Shown here piece by piece: positions 53,595 to 62,537 of a DNA stretch of 64,000 bases (positions within the stretch are counted from its first letter, which is position 1; each line of letters starts with the position of its first letter). The translations under genes were made by a program, and so were the position numbers. The stretch lies in NCBI GenBank assembly GCA_016212525.1, contig JACRGD010000010.1, positions 62,001-126,000 of the forward strand, read 5' to 3'. The notes beneath the pieces are model-generated. The model was not told where the DNA came from and did no database searches. It saw nothing but the letters and a program-made list of their open reading frames with translations. The stretch comes from Microcaldota archaeon. GTDB lineage: Archaea > Micrarchaeota > Micrarchaeia > Anstonellales > Bilamarchaeaceae.

Positions 53595-54314
53595 ATGGAT
53601 GAAGAAAAAATTGAAAAGAAAGAAGACAAAAGTGGATTCCCAGTAAAACAGGACGTTTTCCTTGAAGCTGGAGTCCACATTGGAACCAAGATAAGAACCA
53701 ATGATATGAAGGAGTTTATCTTCAAAAGAAGAGATGACGGACTCTATATCCTGGACTTAAGAAAAACAGTCGATAGATTAATGGCTGCAACAAAACTTCT
53801 CTCTAAATACAAACCAGAAGAAGTAATGATTGTCGCATCTAGAGTATATTCTGGAAATCCTGCTGCAAAGTTTGCTCAGTTAACAGGCGTAAATATAATA
53901 AAGGGAAGATTTGTACCTGGAACCATGACTAACATGACATACAAAGGATTCACAGAACCAAGAATCATTTTTGTATGTGATCCAAAAGGTGAACGAGAAG
54001 CAATAGCAGAAAGTGCCAGAAACGGAGTTCCAGTAATCGCTCTTTGTGATACAGATAACGAAACTAAATTTATAGACGTAGTTATCCCGATCAACAACAA
54101 AGGTAAGAGATCACTAGCACTCATATTCTATGTAATGGCCAGAGAAATGCTTATGGCGCAAGGAAAAATCAGCTCATATGAAGAATTCACTTATGACATT
54201 GGTTACTTTGAACAAAGCCTCATAGAAGTACCAAAACAGGAAGCAAAGATGCAAGAACCAGAAGCAGCACCAGTAACTCCCGCAACAGAGGCAAAAGAAG
54301 TGCCAAAGCAATAG
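53595..54314 (+). CDS. rps2: ribosomal protein S2 (uS2)
   Basis: 239 residues from ATG 53595 (AGGTGA 5 nt upstream); ATG 53574 with GGAG is an equally plausible longer start. Core motifs are LEAGVHIGTKIRTNDMKEFI, GLYILDLRKTVDRL, IIKGRFVPGTMTNMTYKGFT and a VIALCDTDNET segment. The tail is Glu/Pro/Ala-rich, longer than usual. It may share a transcript with tRNA-Pro. Confidence 0.95.
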   Translation: MDEEKIEKKEDKSGFPVKQDVFLEAGVHIGTKIRTNDMKEFIFKRRDDGLYILDLRKTVDRLMAATKLLSKYKPEEVMIVASRVYSGNPAAKFAQLTGVNIIKGRFVPGTMTNMTYKGFTEPRIIFVCDPKGEREAIAESARNGVPVIALCDTDNETKFIDVVIPINNKGKRSLALIFYVMAREMLMAQGKISSYEEFTYDIGYFEQSLIEVPKQEAKMQEPEAAPVTPATEAKEVPKQ

Positions 54315-54494
54315 ATAACTACAGCTTAATTTTTTATCGTTTTTTCTTTTTTTTTTGATTATGAACTAATAATTCAACTTTAATGGTTTTTATTCTAATT
54401 CTGTAGCCAGTCACCTTCGTCGCAGCATAACAACCCCGAGAGGGTTTAGAAATTCTCAAATCTAGAACTTGTTAAGGTTTTTATAAAATAAAAA

Positions 54495-55739
54495 TTACCT
54501 GGATATTGACTTGGAATGATTTACTTCATATGCAAGAACACAAGTATCTTTAGCAGGCTGGTCATCAGCAAAGGCACAATAGGAGACATTGTTGTACACC
54601 TTAGCCGCTTCATTATAGCATTTGTTTCGCCATTGGAACTGGCTAATCGCAGCACAGGTTGAGGGTTTGAGAATGATTGGGTTGTATATCAAAACGGCCT
54701 GGTAACAAACTTCACGGGTACCTAGGTCGGAAATGGCTTCACATGCAGAGGGATCACCGTGTAGTTTTGCAGTGTTAAAGGCACAGTTAAAACGATTGTT
54801 GACGGCAAGCGCATCGATATTAAAGCAACCCCTGGAATCACCAGTTTCTAATGAATAATTTATATAACAACTCCACAGATCATCAAGAGCCACAGTTCCA
54901 CTATAGGAACAAAGAGATACATTGGATTGATTTATGGCAAAATAAGCCAGACACCTAGAGGCATAAACACCACTGGAAATTTCGCGACAAAGAACAAGCT
55001 GATTAGTTTTTTGTGCATATATCTGTCGACAAAGATCACGATGGAGGCTTACAGAAAGCGAGTAGCAGTCATCGGATTTTTTAACCGAAGAAGTGCACGC
55101 TGCAGAAAGCTGGATTTGTGCAATAGAACTACAAACAGAAAGATCGTTTTTTGCCATGGCAAAATCAATTATGCAGTTAGAATCATCAGAGCACAAGGAA
55201 ATATCAGAAGAACGGATTGCGTTGCAGGAAAGCGGAGATTTAGATCCCGAACAATAATCTACACTCGAGCGACAAGTGGAACGATTAGATGCTGAAAGAG
55301 AATCACATAAAGAGACATCCGAGGTATTTTGAGCAAAATAGAGAAGACAAAGGTCTCGTTTGGACTGATCATCAACAAGACGACAGGCAGAAAGAGAAAC
55401 TAAGGAAATATTATTGATACAAGAACTACGCAAAGAGGAATTTTGAATCAAAGTGCAAAAATCAGGATTTTTTTCTGCAATGGCCCTAGACAAAAGACAA
55501 GCCGAGTCGCAAGAGGCATTCACAGTAACGTTAATAATAGAAGTGTTGGGAACTGGAATCGGAGGTTGTGAAACGGAAGTGTTGGGAACAGAAACTGGCG
55601 GAGCAATCGAAGTTTCTTTTGGGGCAAAGATAAAAATGCCCAAAGCAACAACTAATAAAAGAACAAATACAACACCCAAAAGTGCAGGAAGATTAGATTT
55701 TTTACTTCGTAGAGGAGGTATGCCAACTGATTGTGCCAT
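54495..55739 (-). CDS. membrane-anchored Cys-repeat surface protein, 414 aa
   Basis: One membrane segment at 18-39 (ALLGVVFVLLLVVALGIFIF) and a Pro/Thr/Val linker precede about 330 outward residues. These contain some 30 cysteines in a repeated helical pattern close to LCxxIxxxxxRxxC...AxxxxdxsxC. Many NxS/T sites suggest N-glycosylation. The same pattern occurs in the lipoprotein at 41073. Paired cysteines probably form disulfides outside the cell. Role unknown; adhesion or envelope structure are guesses. Confidence 0.65.
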   Translation of the reverse strand: MAQSVGIPPLRSKKSNLPALLGVVFVLLLVVALGIFIFAPKETSIAPPVSVPNTSVSQPPIPVPNTSIINVTVNASCDSACLLSRAIAEKNPDFCTLIQNSSLRSSCINNISLVSLSACRLVDDQSKRDLCLLYFAQNTSDVSLCDSLSASNRSTCRSSVDYCSGSKSPLSCNAIRSSDISLCSDDSNCIIDFAMAKNDLSVCSSIAQIQLSAACTSSVKKSDDCYSLSVSLHRDLCRQIYAQKTNQLVLCREISSGVYASRCLAYFAINQSNVSLCSYSGTVALDDLWSCYINYSLETGDSRGCFNIDALAVNNRFNCAFNTAKLHGDPSACEAISDLGTREVCYQAVLIYNPIILKPSTCAAISQFQWRNKCYNEAAKVYNNVSYCAFADDQPAKDTCVLAYEVNHSKSISR

Positions 55740-55795
55740 AGTTGATACATAAGAACGTGAAATTTATAAAGGACTGCAATGCAAAAACAGGAAAA

Positions 55796-56458
55796 CTAGG
55801 ACTTTACACCACGCCTAAAGCAGTAAGAGAACACTGGACAGTTAGAACAATCCGGATTTTTTGGTTTACAGACAGTCTGTCCAAATGCAACCAGAGTAAG
55901 ATTTAAAGTAGATAGCAGTCCGGGCGAAATTTTTTTTGTGAGGATATCTTCAGTCTCTCGGGGTTTTTTGGTTTGTACGAGTCCCATTCTATTGGCAATA
56001 CGTTGGACATGAACATCTACCCCCAAAGTTGCAGTACCATAGACACGTGAAAGAACAATATTCGCAGTTTTACGTCCTACACCATTAAGGAGCAACATCT
56101 TATCAAGAGTAGATGGAAACGAGTGTAACAGTAAATAGCTACAGATCTCACGTAGATAAGACGCTTTTGTTCGAAAGAACCCAACGCCATGAAGAAGAGA
56201 GAATAGTTGGGCGTCGGAAAGAGACAGAATCGACTTTGGATCAGGTGCAACGCTAAAAAGGCGCTCAACGGCATCAATAGTAGCATCATCTCGGGTGCGT
56301 GCAGAAAGCATCGTAAAAACAAGTATCTTAAAGGGATTCGAAGAAGTAAGCGCAACAGCACGAAAAACAGGCGCATTACGTGAACGTGCAACAAAGTCCA
56401 TCTTACCGAGAATGAGTGGAAGATTTACATATGCATTAGTGTTTAGCGAACGAGGCAT
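55796..56458 (-). CDS. nth: endonuclease III (DNA glycosylase/AP lyase)
   Basis: A protein of 220 residues. The HhH element LLNGVGRKTANIVLSRVYG holds the catalytic Lys; GVDVHVQRIANR holds the Asp; a 4Fe-4S loop CX6CX2CX5C (CKPKNPDCSNCPVFSYC) follows. It removes oxidised pyrimidines. It begins divergent from the decarboxylase gene, with only 35 nt between start codons. Confidence 0.94.
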   Translation of the reverse strand: MPRSLNTNAYVNLPLILGKMDFVARSRNAPVFRAVALTSSNPFKILVFTMLSARTRDDATIDAVERLFSVAPDPKSILSLSDAQLFSLLHGVGFFRTKASYLREICSYLLLHSFPSTLDKMLLLNGVGRKTANIVLSRVYGTATLGVDVHVQRIANRMGLVQTKKPRETEDILTKKISPGLLSTLNLTLVAFGQTVCKPKNPDCSNCPVFSYCFRRGVKS

Positions 56459-56493
56459 AAAAGTATAAAAAATGGAAGATGCTTTATTCCTTC

Positions 56494-57492
56494 ATGAAGA
56501 CCACCGCAACAGCAAATGCGAACATAGCAGTCATAAAATACTGGGGAAGACGAAACGATGAACTCGTCTTGCCATATAACAATTCTATTTCGTTCACAAT
56601 GGATGAACTACAGACAAAAACAACAGTAGAATTCGTAGATGGCCTAAAAGCAGACGAACTTATCCTTGATGGCAAAGTAGCAACGGAAAAAGAGTTATTA
56701 AGAGTGCAAAATTTTCTTGATATAATACGCACAAAAATAGGCACAAAAAAACATGCAAAAGTAGTGTCTAAAAATTCATTTGCCAAATCAGCAGGACTTG
56801 CATCTTCGGCAGCAGCATTTGCAGCACTGGCAAAGGCAGCAACAAAAGCAGCCGGAATGGATTTTGAAGATAAACAATTATCCATGCTAGCCAGACGAGG
56901 CAGCGGATCTGCATCCCGTTCAATCCATGGAGGTGCTGTGGAATGGCTTGCTGGAAAAAGAGAAGATGGAGAAGACTGTTACGCAATTCAACTCAGCAAA
57001 CCCAATGACTGGCCAGAACTAAGAAATGTAATTGCAATTTCAAGTGAACATGAAAAAAAGGTCGGCTCTGCTGCAGGAATGAAGTTTTCAGTCCAGAATT
57101 CCGCACTATTCAAATCCAGACTCGAATCAGTGGAAGAACGAGCAGCTAAAGTCAGAGAGGCAATAAAAAAACGAGATTTTGGAACAATGGCAAGAAGCAT
57201 AATGCAGGAAAGCAACAATATGCATGCGGTGATGCTTGATAGCTGGCCGCCATTAATCTATCTCAATGAAGTTTCATTTAGAGTAATAGATGCGATAATA
57301 GATCTTAACTCCAGACACTCGAAAGAAGTTGCAGCATATACCTTTGATGCAGGTCCAAATGCACACATATATACAACGAATAGACATGAGAAGGAAGTAA
57401 AGGAGATACTAGACGAGATAAATGGAGTTCAGAAAACTATAATAGCCAAGGTGGGAGAGGGAGCAAAAATTAATTCAGACCATTTATTTTAG
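56494..57492 (+). CDS. mvaD: mevalonate-diphosphate decarboxylase family enzyme (GHMP)
   Basis: A protein of 332 residues. ANIAVIKYWGRRNDEL at the N-terminus, the GHMP phosphate loop KSAGLASSAAAFAALA, the RRGSGSASRSIHGG segment and the catalytic Asp in TFDAGPNAHIYTT are all present. This keeps the decarboxylase residues. Whether it acts on mevalonate diphosphate or monophosphate cannot be read. The convergent neighbour is isopentenyl phosphate kinase, so a monophosphate route to IPP is plausible. A TATA box (AGTATAAAA) about 28 nt before ATG 56494 supports that leaderless start. Confidence 0.9.
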   Translation: MKTTATANANIAVIKYWGRRNDELVLPYNNSISFTMDELQTKTTVEFVDGLKADELILDGKVATEKELLRVQNFLDIIRTKIGTKKHAKVVSKNSFAKSAGLASSAAAFAALAKAATKAAGMDFEDKQLSMLARRGSGSASRSIHGGAVEWLAGKREDGEDCYAIQLSKPNDWPELRNVIAISSEHEKKVGSAAGMKFSVQNSALFKSRLESVEERAAKVREAIKKRDFGTMARSIMQESNNMHAVMLDSWPPLIYLNEVSFRVIDAIIDLNSRHSKEVAAYTFDAGPNAHIYTTNRHEKEVKEILDEINGVQKTIIAKVGEGAKINSDHLF

Positions 57493-57523
57493 AGAATTAA
57501 AGGTCAATATGCAGTAAAGTTAT

Positions 57524-58291
57524 CTAGCGCCCGTAATTGGAACCCCGGATTTCAGTGCATATTGTTTTCTTACCCTTGACCAAATTAATTAGGCGCTCGG
57601 GAACAGTAGCGTTAAATATATATGAACTCGAAGGAATCGAAAGAAGCTGCCGAATTTTACCTTCCATACCCCCAGTAACATCGAAGTCGACAGAGCGCAG
57701 ATGTTTGGATACGGATGCAAAGTTAGATCGGGAAATAAGATTGATTACCTTGCCGGATTCGTCAAGTACGCCATCGACATCACTTCCCACGGCAACAAAA
57801 GAAGCGAAACGACCCAAATGGGAAACCAGAGCATCACCTGAACAGACAGAACCTTCGAGTTTACTGTCCGGAACCATATCCCCATGAATTATCGGGAGAT
57901 AACCATGCTCGGAATATTCAGAAACGATATCACTAAAATCGACAATTTTACCGGAAGTCTGAAGAACATATGCACAAGGAGGAAGAGAGATGGCGGGAAG
58001 TCCCAGATCCAAAAGAGCAGATGTGAAATGACTCGAGAGTTGAGCACAACCACTATGAGTAAGCGCAAACCCGAATCGCTGGTCATAAGTACGTACACCC
58101 CCTGAAAAGGAGTATTTTTTGGCATAATGATGACCGAACGAGCCTGCTCCGTGAACAATAACCAAATCACGATACCCATCATTCCAAAGACGGGCGATAG
58201 CAGAAGCAATACCTGCGAGGTTTTTTTGATTCAATTTACGAATTTTGCTCTTGTCAGTAAGCACACTGCCGCCAATCTTTATAACTCGCAT
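57524..58291 (-). CDS. ipk: isopentenyl phosphate kinase
   Basis: A protein of 255 residues of the amino-acid-kinase fold. VIKIGGSVLTDKS at the N-terminus, HGAGSFGHHYAKKY with the substrate-site His characteristic of IPK, IHGDMV, and VAVGSDVDGVLD plus DVTGGMEGKI are all present. It makes isopentenyl diphosphate for archaeal lipids. It lies tail to tail with mvaD and shares a promoter region with the Lrp gene. Confidence 0.93.
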   Translation of the reverse strand: MRVIKIGGSVLTDKSKIRKLNQKNLAGIASAIARLWNDGYRDLVIVHGAGSFGHHYAKKYSFSGGVRTYDQRFGFALTHSGCAQLSSHFTSALLDLGLPAISLPPCAYVLQTSGKIVDFSDIVSEYSEHGYLPIIHGDMVPDSKLEGSVCSGDALVSHLGRFASFVAVGSDVDGVLDESGKVINLISRSNFASVSKHLRSVDFDVTGGMEGKIRQLLSIPSSSYIFNATVPERLINLVKGKKTICTEIRGSNYGR

Positions 58292-58317
58292 AAATCCACA
58301 CTTATCATGAAATGCGC

Positions 58318-58328
58318 GATTTATAAAA
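58318..58328. promoter_or_regulatory. bidirectional TATA element for ipk and lrp
   Basis: GATTTATAAAA is TATA-like on both strands (TTTATAAA is palindromic). It lies about 27 nt before the Lrp ATG (58351) and about 30 nt before the ipk ATG (58291), so both may be leaderless. Confidence 0.5.
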
Positions 58329-58350
58329 GCTTATCGGTTGTTTGATTATT

Positions 58351-58857
58351 ATGGCAGAGAAATTCGATAGAGTGGATCTTTCCATACTTAAAGAGTTACG
58401 GGACAACGCAAAGCAGCCACTAAAAGAACTCGCAAAAAAACTCGACATACATCATAACACACTCATGCAGAGACTTAAAAAACTGGAAAAAACAGGAGTC
58501 ATAAAATCATATTCTGCAGAAATAGACTATACGGAATTAGGATATGGACTTAAGGCCATAGTGACGATAAAAGTAAGAAGAAATTTGACCAGCGGAACAG
58601 AGCTACTAAAAGAAATCGCTGAAATGCCTGAAATACTCTGCCTATACGCAGTGACAGGAAACGATGATTGTGTGGCAAGTGTAGTGGCAAGAGATCGGGA
58701 AGACCTAGTTAGAATACTAAGAAACATACAAAAGCAAAAATACGTCGTAAAAACTAACACATACCTAGTCCTCATAACATATAAAGACGGATACCAGGCC
58801 AACCCCATTGGAGCACTAATTGACAACTTCAAAAAGGAAGAGAAAGAAAAGAAATAG
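58351..58857 (+). CDS. Lrp/AsnC-family regulator
   Basis: A protein of 168 residues. The HTH DLSILKELRDNAKQPLKELA is followed by DIHHNTLMQRLKKLEKTGVI. The RAM domain covers about 65-145 (ATVKVRRN-like strand, YAVTGNDDCVASVVARDRED). It ends in a charged KKEEKEKK tail. It probably senses an amino acid; the adjacent ipk gene shares its promoter region. Confidence 0.9.
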   Translation: MAEKFDRVDLSILKELRDNAKQPLKELAKKLDIHHNTLMQRLKKLEKTGVIKSYSAEIDYTELGYGLKAIVTIKVRRNLTSGTELLKEIAEMPEILCLYAVTGNDDCVASVVARDREDLVRILRNIQKQKYVVKTNTYLVLITYKDGYQANPIGALIDNFKKEEKEKK

Positions 58858-58948
58858 AGCCATCAAGTTCGGATTCTAGAAACAAATAAGCGATAATTAG
58901 AAAAAAGCCAAATCGAAACATTAAACATAGAATAAAATAAGGAAAAAA

Positions 58949-59143
58949 TTAAACCTTCTTATATTTAAGAAGAGTTGGCACAAGATCAACGTGAGAAATA
59001 AACATTCTTCGGCAGCAATACCGATCAACGTTCAACTCATCCAATGCAGCTTCGGCATTCTTGTGAGCTAGTTTTGCTCGGTAATCCTCATAGAGATCAC
59101 CGATAACTCCACCACAAGTAAAACAACGAACCGGAAATTCCAT
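58949..59143 (-). CDS. rpoN: RNA polymerase subunit N
   Basis: A protein of 64 residues with the full zinc set CFTCGG and CCRRM, flanked by FPVRCFTCGGVIGDLYE and LDELNVDRYCCRRMFISHVD. It is the Rpb10 homologue, last gene of the L18e-L13-S9 operon, as in other archaea. Confidence 0.96.
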   Translation of the reverse strand: MEFPVRCFTCGGVIGDLYEDYRAKLAHKNAEAALDELNVDRYCCRRMFISHVDLVPTLLKYKKV

Positions 59144-59155
59144 GCAAACAAACCT

Positions 59156-59752
59156 CTATCGGTAAGATTTCTGGAATCGGGCTCTTGCCTTTGGACCGCG
59201 GTATTTTTTGGATTCTACACGTCGAGTATCTTCAATAATCAAAGACCAATCAATGTCGATAAACTTGTCTTTGAGATTAAGATCCGGGAAGTAGTTTACA
59301 AGTGCATTTGCAATTGCCGTTCGGGCTGCCTGGGCCTGACCCATCATCCCTCCACCAGTAACCTTGACAGAAATGTCAACCTCATTAGCAGCTGGACCAA
59401 CATATCGAGTTGGTTCGAGAATTATTTCCCGAACATATTTATTCTCAAGAGAAGTAACATTTAGACGATTAAATCGTACAACACCCTTACCAGGAGAGAT
59501 AGCTGCTCTTGCAACACTTGATTTTCTCTTTCCTCGTAGAACCAAAGCAACCTTGTCAGATGAAGAGGCAGTAGCCTTCTTCGAAGCAGATTTTTTCTTT
59601 GGTGCAGAAGATACAACCTTATCAGCAACTTCAGTTGGAACTGGAGATGGAGAAACCTGTTCAGGAGTAACTTCAGTTACAGCTTTAGAATCTTTTTCTT
59701 CGCTCTTTTTCGGAGCAACTTTTTTCTTAATCAATTTTTTTTCTTCAACCAT
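59156..59752 (-). CDS. rps9: ribosomal protein S9 (uS9) with long N-terminal extension
   Basis: A protein of 198 residues, of which the last ~132 are the S9 core (RGKRKSSVARAAISPGKGVV, VKVTGGGMMGQAQAARTAIA, ending ARARFQKSYR, whose tail reaches the P-site tRNA). The first ~66 are Lys/Ser/Val/Pro-rich (KKKVAPKKSEEKD), unlike the short start of most archaeal S9 proteins. Confidence 0.95.
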   Translation of the reverse strand: MVEEKKLIKKKVAPKKSEEKDSKAVTEVTPEQVSPSPVPTEVADKVVSSAPKKKSASKKATASSSDKVALVLRGKRKSSVARAAISPGKGVVRFNRLNVTSLENKYVREIILEPTRYVGPAANEVDISVKVTGGGMMGQAQAARTAIANALVNYFPDLNLKDKFIDIDWSLIIEDTRRVESKKYRGPKARARFQKSYR

Positions 59753-59757
59753 GAATA

Positions 59758-60189
59758 TCAGCTCGAATTACCAAGTTTCTTGCAAAGATCCTTAATAGTC
59801 ATACTTCGACTCTTCCCATCAAAGGAAGGAACTTCCATCGAACCTTTTTGAAGGCTCTTTGGGTTTCCAGTATAAACGATCAGAAGCTTAAGTGCAGATC
59901 GACCACGCGAATTTTCGTGGGGAAGCATTCCGCTAATCATACGTTTTACCAGAAGATGGGGAACCTTAGACCAAACGGGAGAACGCTCAGGAGTACCCTT
60001 GTTCTTAAGACCACGTTTTACCAAGTATCTTTCAAAGATCTGGGTCGGATTTCCTTTGATAACCAAATGCTCAGCGTTGATGAGGTGAACTTCGTGACCC
60101 GACATGAGTTTTTTTGCAATCTGGGTTGCGAGTCGACCAAAAACAACGTTAGAACCATCAATAACGAGTTTTTCTTTTTGAGAATCCAT
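59758..60189 (-). CDS. rpl13: ribosomal protein L13 (uL13)
   Basis: A 143-residue protein of archaeal form: LVIDGSNVVFGRLATQIAKK, HLINAEHLVIKGNP, and RSPVWSKVPHLLVKRMISGM with LPHENSRGRSAL. ATG 60189 follows GTGATTCTT; the ATG/ATT codons upstream are less likely. Confidence 0.95.
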   Translation of the reverse strand: MDSQKEKLVIDGSNVVFGRLATQIAKKLMSGHEVHLINAEHLVIKGNPTQIFERYLVKRGLKNKGTPERSPVWSKVPHLLVKRMISGMLPHENSRGRSALKLLIVYTGNPKSLQKGSMEVPSFDGKSRSMTIKDLCKKLGNSS

Positions 60190-60194
60190 AAGAA

Positions 60195-60536
60195 TCACTT
60201 TAGAAGAAGAACATCAGTACCATTTGGATTTGATTCCAAAATGGAGTCGATAGTTACGACTTTACCCCCAGCCTGACCAATGAGTTTCTTTGCAGATTCA
60301 CTAAAGGAAAATGCGGCAATAGTAACTTTTTTAGTCAAAAGACCAGAGCCCAAAACCTTACCTGGAACCAAAATAACGGAATTTGCAGATGCAAATTTCT
60401 CAATCTTGTCCAAGTTTACTTCAATCTTACTTCGTCTTGGCTTTTGAAGCTCAGATGCAACCTTGGCCCAAATAGGCTTTTGGTTTTTAGAGAGCTTATT
60501 AAGCAATAGACCCAGAGTTTCGTTATCTTTCATCAT
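60195..60536 (-). CDS. ribosomal protein L18e (eL18)
   Basis: 113 residues from ATG 60536 (GGTGG upstream). KPIWAKVASELQKPRRSKIE and VILVPGKVLGSGLLTKKVTI are the conserved L18e segments. First gene of the L18e-L13-S9-RpoN operon. Confidence 0.93.
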   Translation of the reverse strand: MMKDNETLGLLLNKLSKNQKPIWAKVASELQKPRRSKIEVNLDKIEKFASANSVILVPGKVLGSGLLTKKVTIAAFSFSESAKKLIGQAGGKVVTIDSILESNPNGTDVLLLK

Positions 60537-60701
60537 AGTATTCGCCACCACGGCTCGCCCCAAAAGGGACTAAAGCAATAGACGCTTAGTAAAAGTATTA
60601 GACCAAGTGCTTTAAAAGCTATCTAAAATCAGATCGAGGAATAAAACGAGAGCAGATTAAGAGTCAAAATTAAGGAAAAAGATAAAAAAAGAGAAGTAAA
60701 A

Positions 60702-61082
60702 TTATTGATCCTTTGCCATCCCATAAATTGCCTTGACAGCATTTACGAAACATGCAGGTGCAATAAATGCAGACAACATTGCTACAAAGCCCAAGAGCGC
60801 ATTGGAAGTTGCAAGACCAATAACCGGAATGGCATTTATGAATGGAGTTACTGAACCCAACGCAGCAGGAATTGCAAGCAATGCAATTGACGCAATAAGG
60901 AAGTTTATTGCTTCTTTTTCAGTTATATTCATGAATCCGACAACTAATCCCAAAACACCCAAGAAACCAAGTAATGGTAGTCTAAAGGATTCTGGAACAA
61001 CTGAAGATGCAACACCCAGAATAATTGCAAGACCCATACCTAGCAAAAACGCCCATTCACCCAAGCTTTTTGGATTATTCAT
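60702..61082 (-). CDS. hypothetical membrane protein, four helices, 126 aa
   Basis: Hydrophobic segments lie at about 10-28, 34-51, 60-82 and 90-116, separated by short loops; the third and fourth are Ala-rich. GGTGAT lies just before ATG 61082. No known motif. Confidence 0.6.
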   Translation of the reverse strand: MNNPKSLGEWAFLLGMGLAIILGVASSVVPESFRLPLLGFLGVLGLVVGFMNITEKEAINFLIASIALLAIPAALGSVTPFINAIPVIGLATSNALLGFVAMLSAFIAPACFVNAVKAIYGMAKDQ

Positions 61083-61172
61083 TTCATATCACCTAAATTT
61101 TTTTGTTAGGAACTACATTTAGCAATTATTTTTAAATCTAACGGACACGGGTTCGACAAAAGCCATGAGAGA

Positions 61173-62027
61173 TTAAAAACCCAAAACAGAGATCAAAAGC
61201 CCCAGCATCCCCAGAGCAAATATGACAAGACTCAGATTCCTTGCAAGCTTGTAGGAACTCTGAGACGGCAAAAATAATTTGAAGCACATATAGACAAGGA
61301 TCAGGTCGGAGACGCCCACTAGTGCAAAACCCAAAGAAAAGGGCAACAAATGAAGTAAATAAGGTGCCAGACTCAGGGGAATAAATAGTACGAAATACAG
61401 AAGAATTGAGATAAAAACAGCCGCCCTTTCTCCAATTAGGATCGGAAGAGTTTTGGAATTGCGTGCCTTTCTATCGCCTTCCATATCCTGCGCGGATTTG
61501 ATAATTTCACGTGCAAGCCCGGCAGTAAATGCCATAGCACACAAAATGAGGTTTAGAAGGGAAATAGAATTCGAAAATACGAGATTACCAAAGAGGAAGG
61601 GTATTGCCATCGAAAAGCCAATATAGATATTTCCAGCAAGAGGCAGATCCTTAAGTTTCCAATTATAAATAATAGAAAGCAGATTGAAAAGAACCACAAT
61701 CAAAAAACAGTTGAAATTTATCAAATAGGCAAGAACAGTTGACAGCACAAAACACACAATCGAAAGATTAAGGGCAAATTGCATCGAGAGGGCACCGCTC
61801 ACTAGAGGTCGTTTTAAATGACCGTTGAGGCGATCTGTTTCGACATCGAGATAATCATTAAGGGCAAACGCTGCGCATTCGCTTAGGATCGGAACGAGAA
61901 GAGAGTAAAGAACTAATAAAGAGAGCACCGGTAAATTACCCAAAAACACAACCTGAGATATAAAAACAGCGAAAGCGAGCATCAGTGCGTGCTCAAATCG
62001 AGTTAGTTTCCAAAGGGCTTTCAACAT
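61173..62027 (-). CDS. UbiA-family prenyltransferase (likely DGGGP synthase)
   Basis: A protein of 284 residues with about eight membrane segments. The two Asp motifs are NDYLDVETDRLNGHLKRPLV near 77 and AQDMEGDRKARNSKTLPILI near 190, which hold the prenyl diphosphate through Mg2+. In archaea this family includes (S)-2,3-di-O-geranylgeranylglyceryl phosphate synthase, which adds the second lipid chain, so that role is likely. ATG 62027 is used because upstream codons overlap the divergent regulator's promoter. Confidence 0.87.
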   Translation of the reverse strand: MLKALWKLTRFEHALMLAFAVFISQVVFLGNLPVLSLLVLYSLLVPILSECAAFALNDYLDVETDRLNGHLKRPLVSGALSMQFALNLSIVCFVLSTVLAYLINFNCFLIVVLFNLLSIIYNWKLKDLPLAGNIYIGFSMAIPFLFGNLVFSNSISLLNLILCAMAFTAGLAREIIKSAQDMEGDRKARNSKTLPILIGERAAVFISILLYFVLFIPLSLAPYLLHLLPFSLGFALVGVSDLILVYMCFKLFLPSQSSYKLARNLSLVIFALGMLGLLISVLGF

Positions 62028-62067
62028 GGAAAAATATATAAAGCTCAGCATTAATAAGCAGACGTAT

Positions 62068-62532
62068 ATGAGTGCCAACACATTAGATGAGACGGACATG
62101 GCGATACTTGCAGTTTTAAGAGAAGATGCAAAATTACCCATTAAAGAATTGGCCAAAAAGGTGAAAGTTCATCCAAACACAGTCATTCAAAGACTTGAAA
62201 AACTCAAAAAATCAAACGTCATACTAAAGTATGCTGCAGATGTAGACTACGCGAAAGCAGGGTTGGATTTGCAGGTAATAATAATGATGAAGGTTCGAAA
62301 AGGCAGGGCGGGAGATCCGGAGCAACTCGAAGAATTGATGAAAATGAAGGATCTTGAAGCAATCTATGCGACAACAGGAGTCTGGGATGTCGTAGCTATT
62401 TGTCGAGTACGGGATCGGGATCATCTGCTTGAAGTCATACAAAAAGTAGGAAAGAATGAGATCGTGCTTAAAACTTCGAGTCAGATTGTATTATATACGT
62501 ACAAGAAGCCCTCGGACTATAATCCATTTTAA
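62068..62532 (+). CDS. Lrp/AsnC-family regulator
   Basis: A protein of 154 residues. The HTH is DMAILAVLREDAKLPIKELA then HPNTVIQRLEKLKKSNVILK; the RAM domain follows (IMMKVRKGRAGDPEQLEELM, YATTGVWDVVAICRVRDRD). It resembles the regulator at 58351 residue by residue in the HTH. AAATATATAAAG at 62032-62043 gives a leaderless start at ATG 62068. Confidence 0.9.
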   Translation: MSANTLDETDMAILAVLREDAKLPIKELAKKVKVHPNTVIQRLEKLKKSNVILKYAADVDYAKAGLDLQVIIMMKVRKGRAGDPEQLEELMKMKDLEAIYATTGVWDVVAICRVRDRDHLLEVIQKVGKNEIVLKTSSQIVLYTYKKPSDYNPF

Positions 62533-62537
62533 GGACA

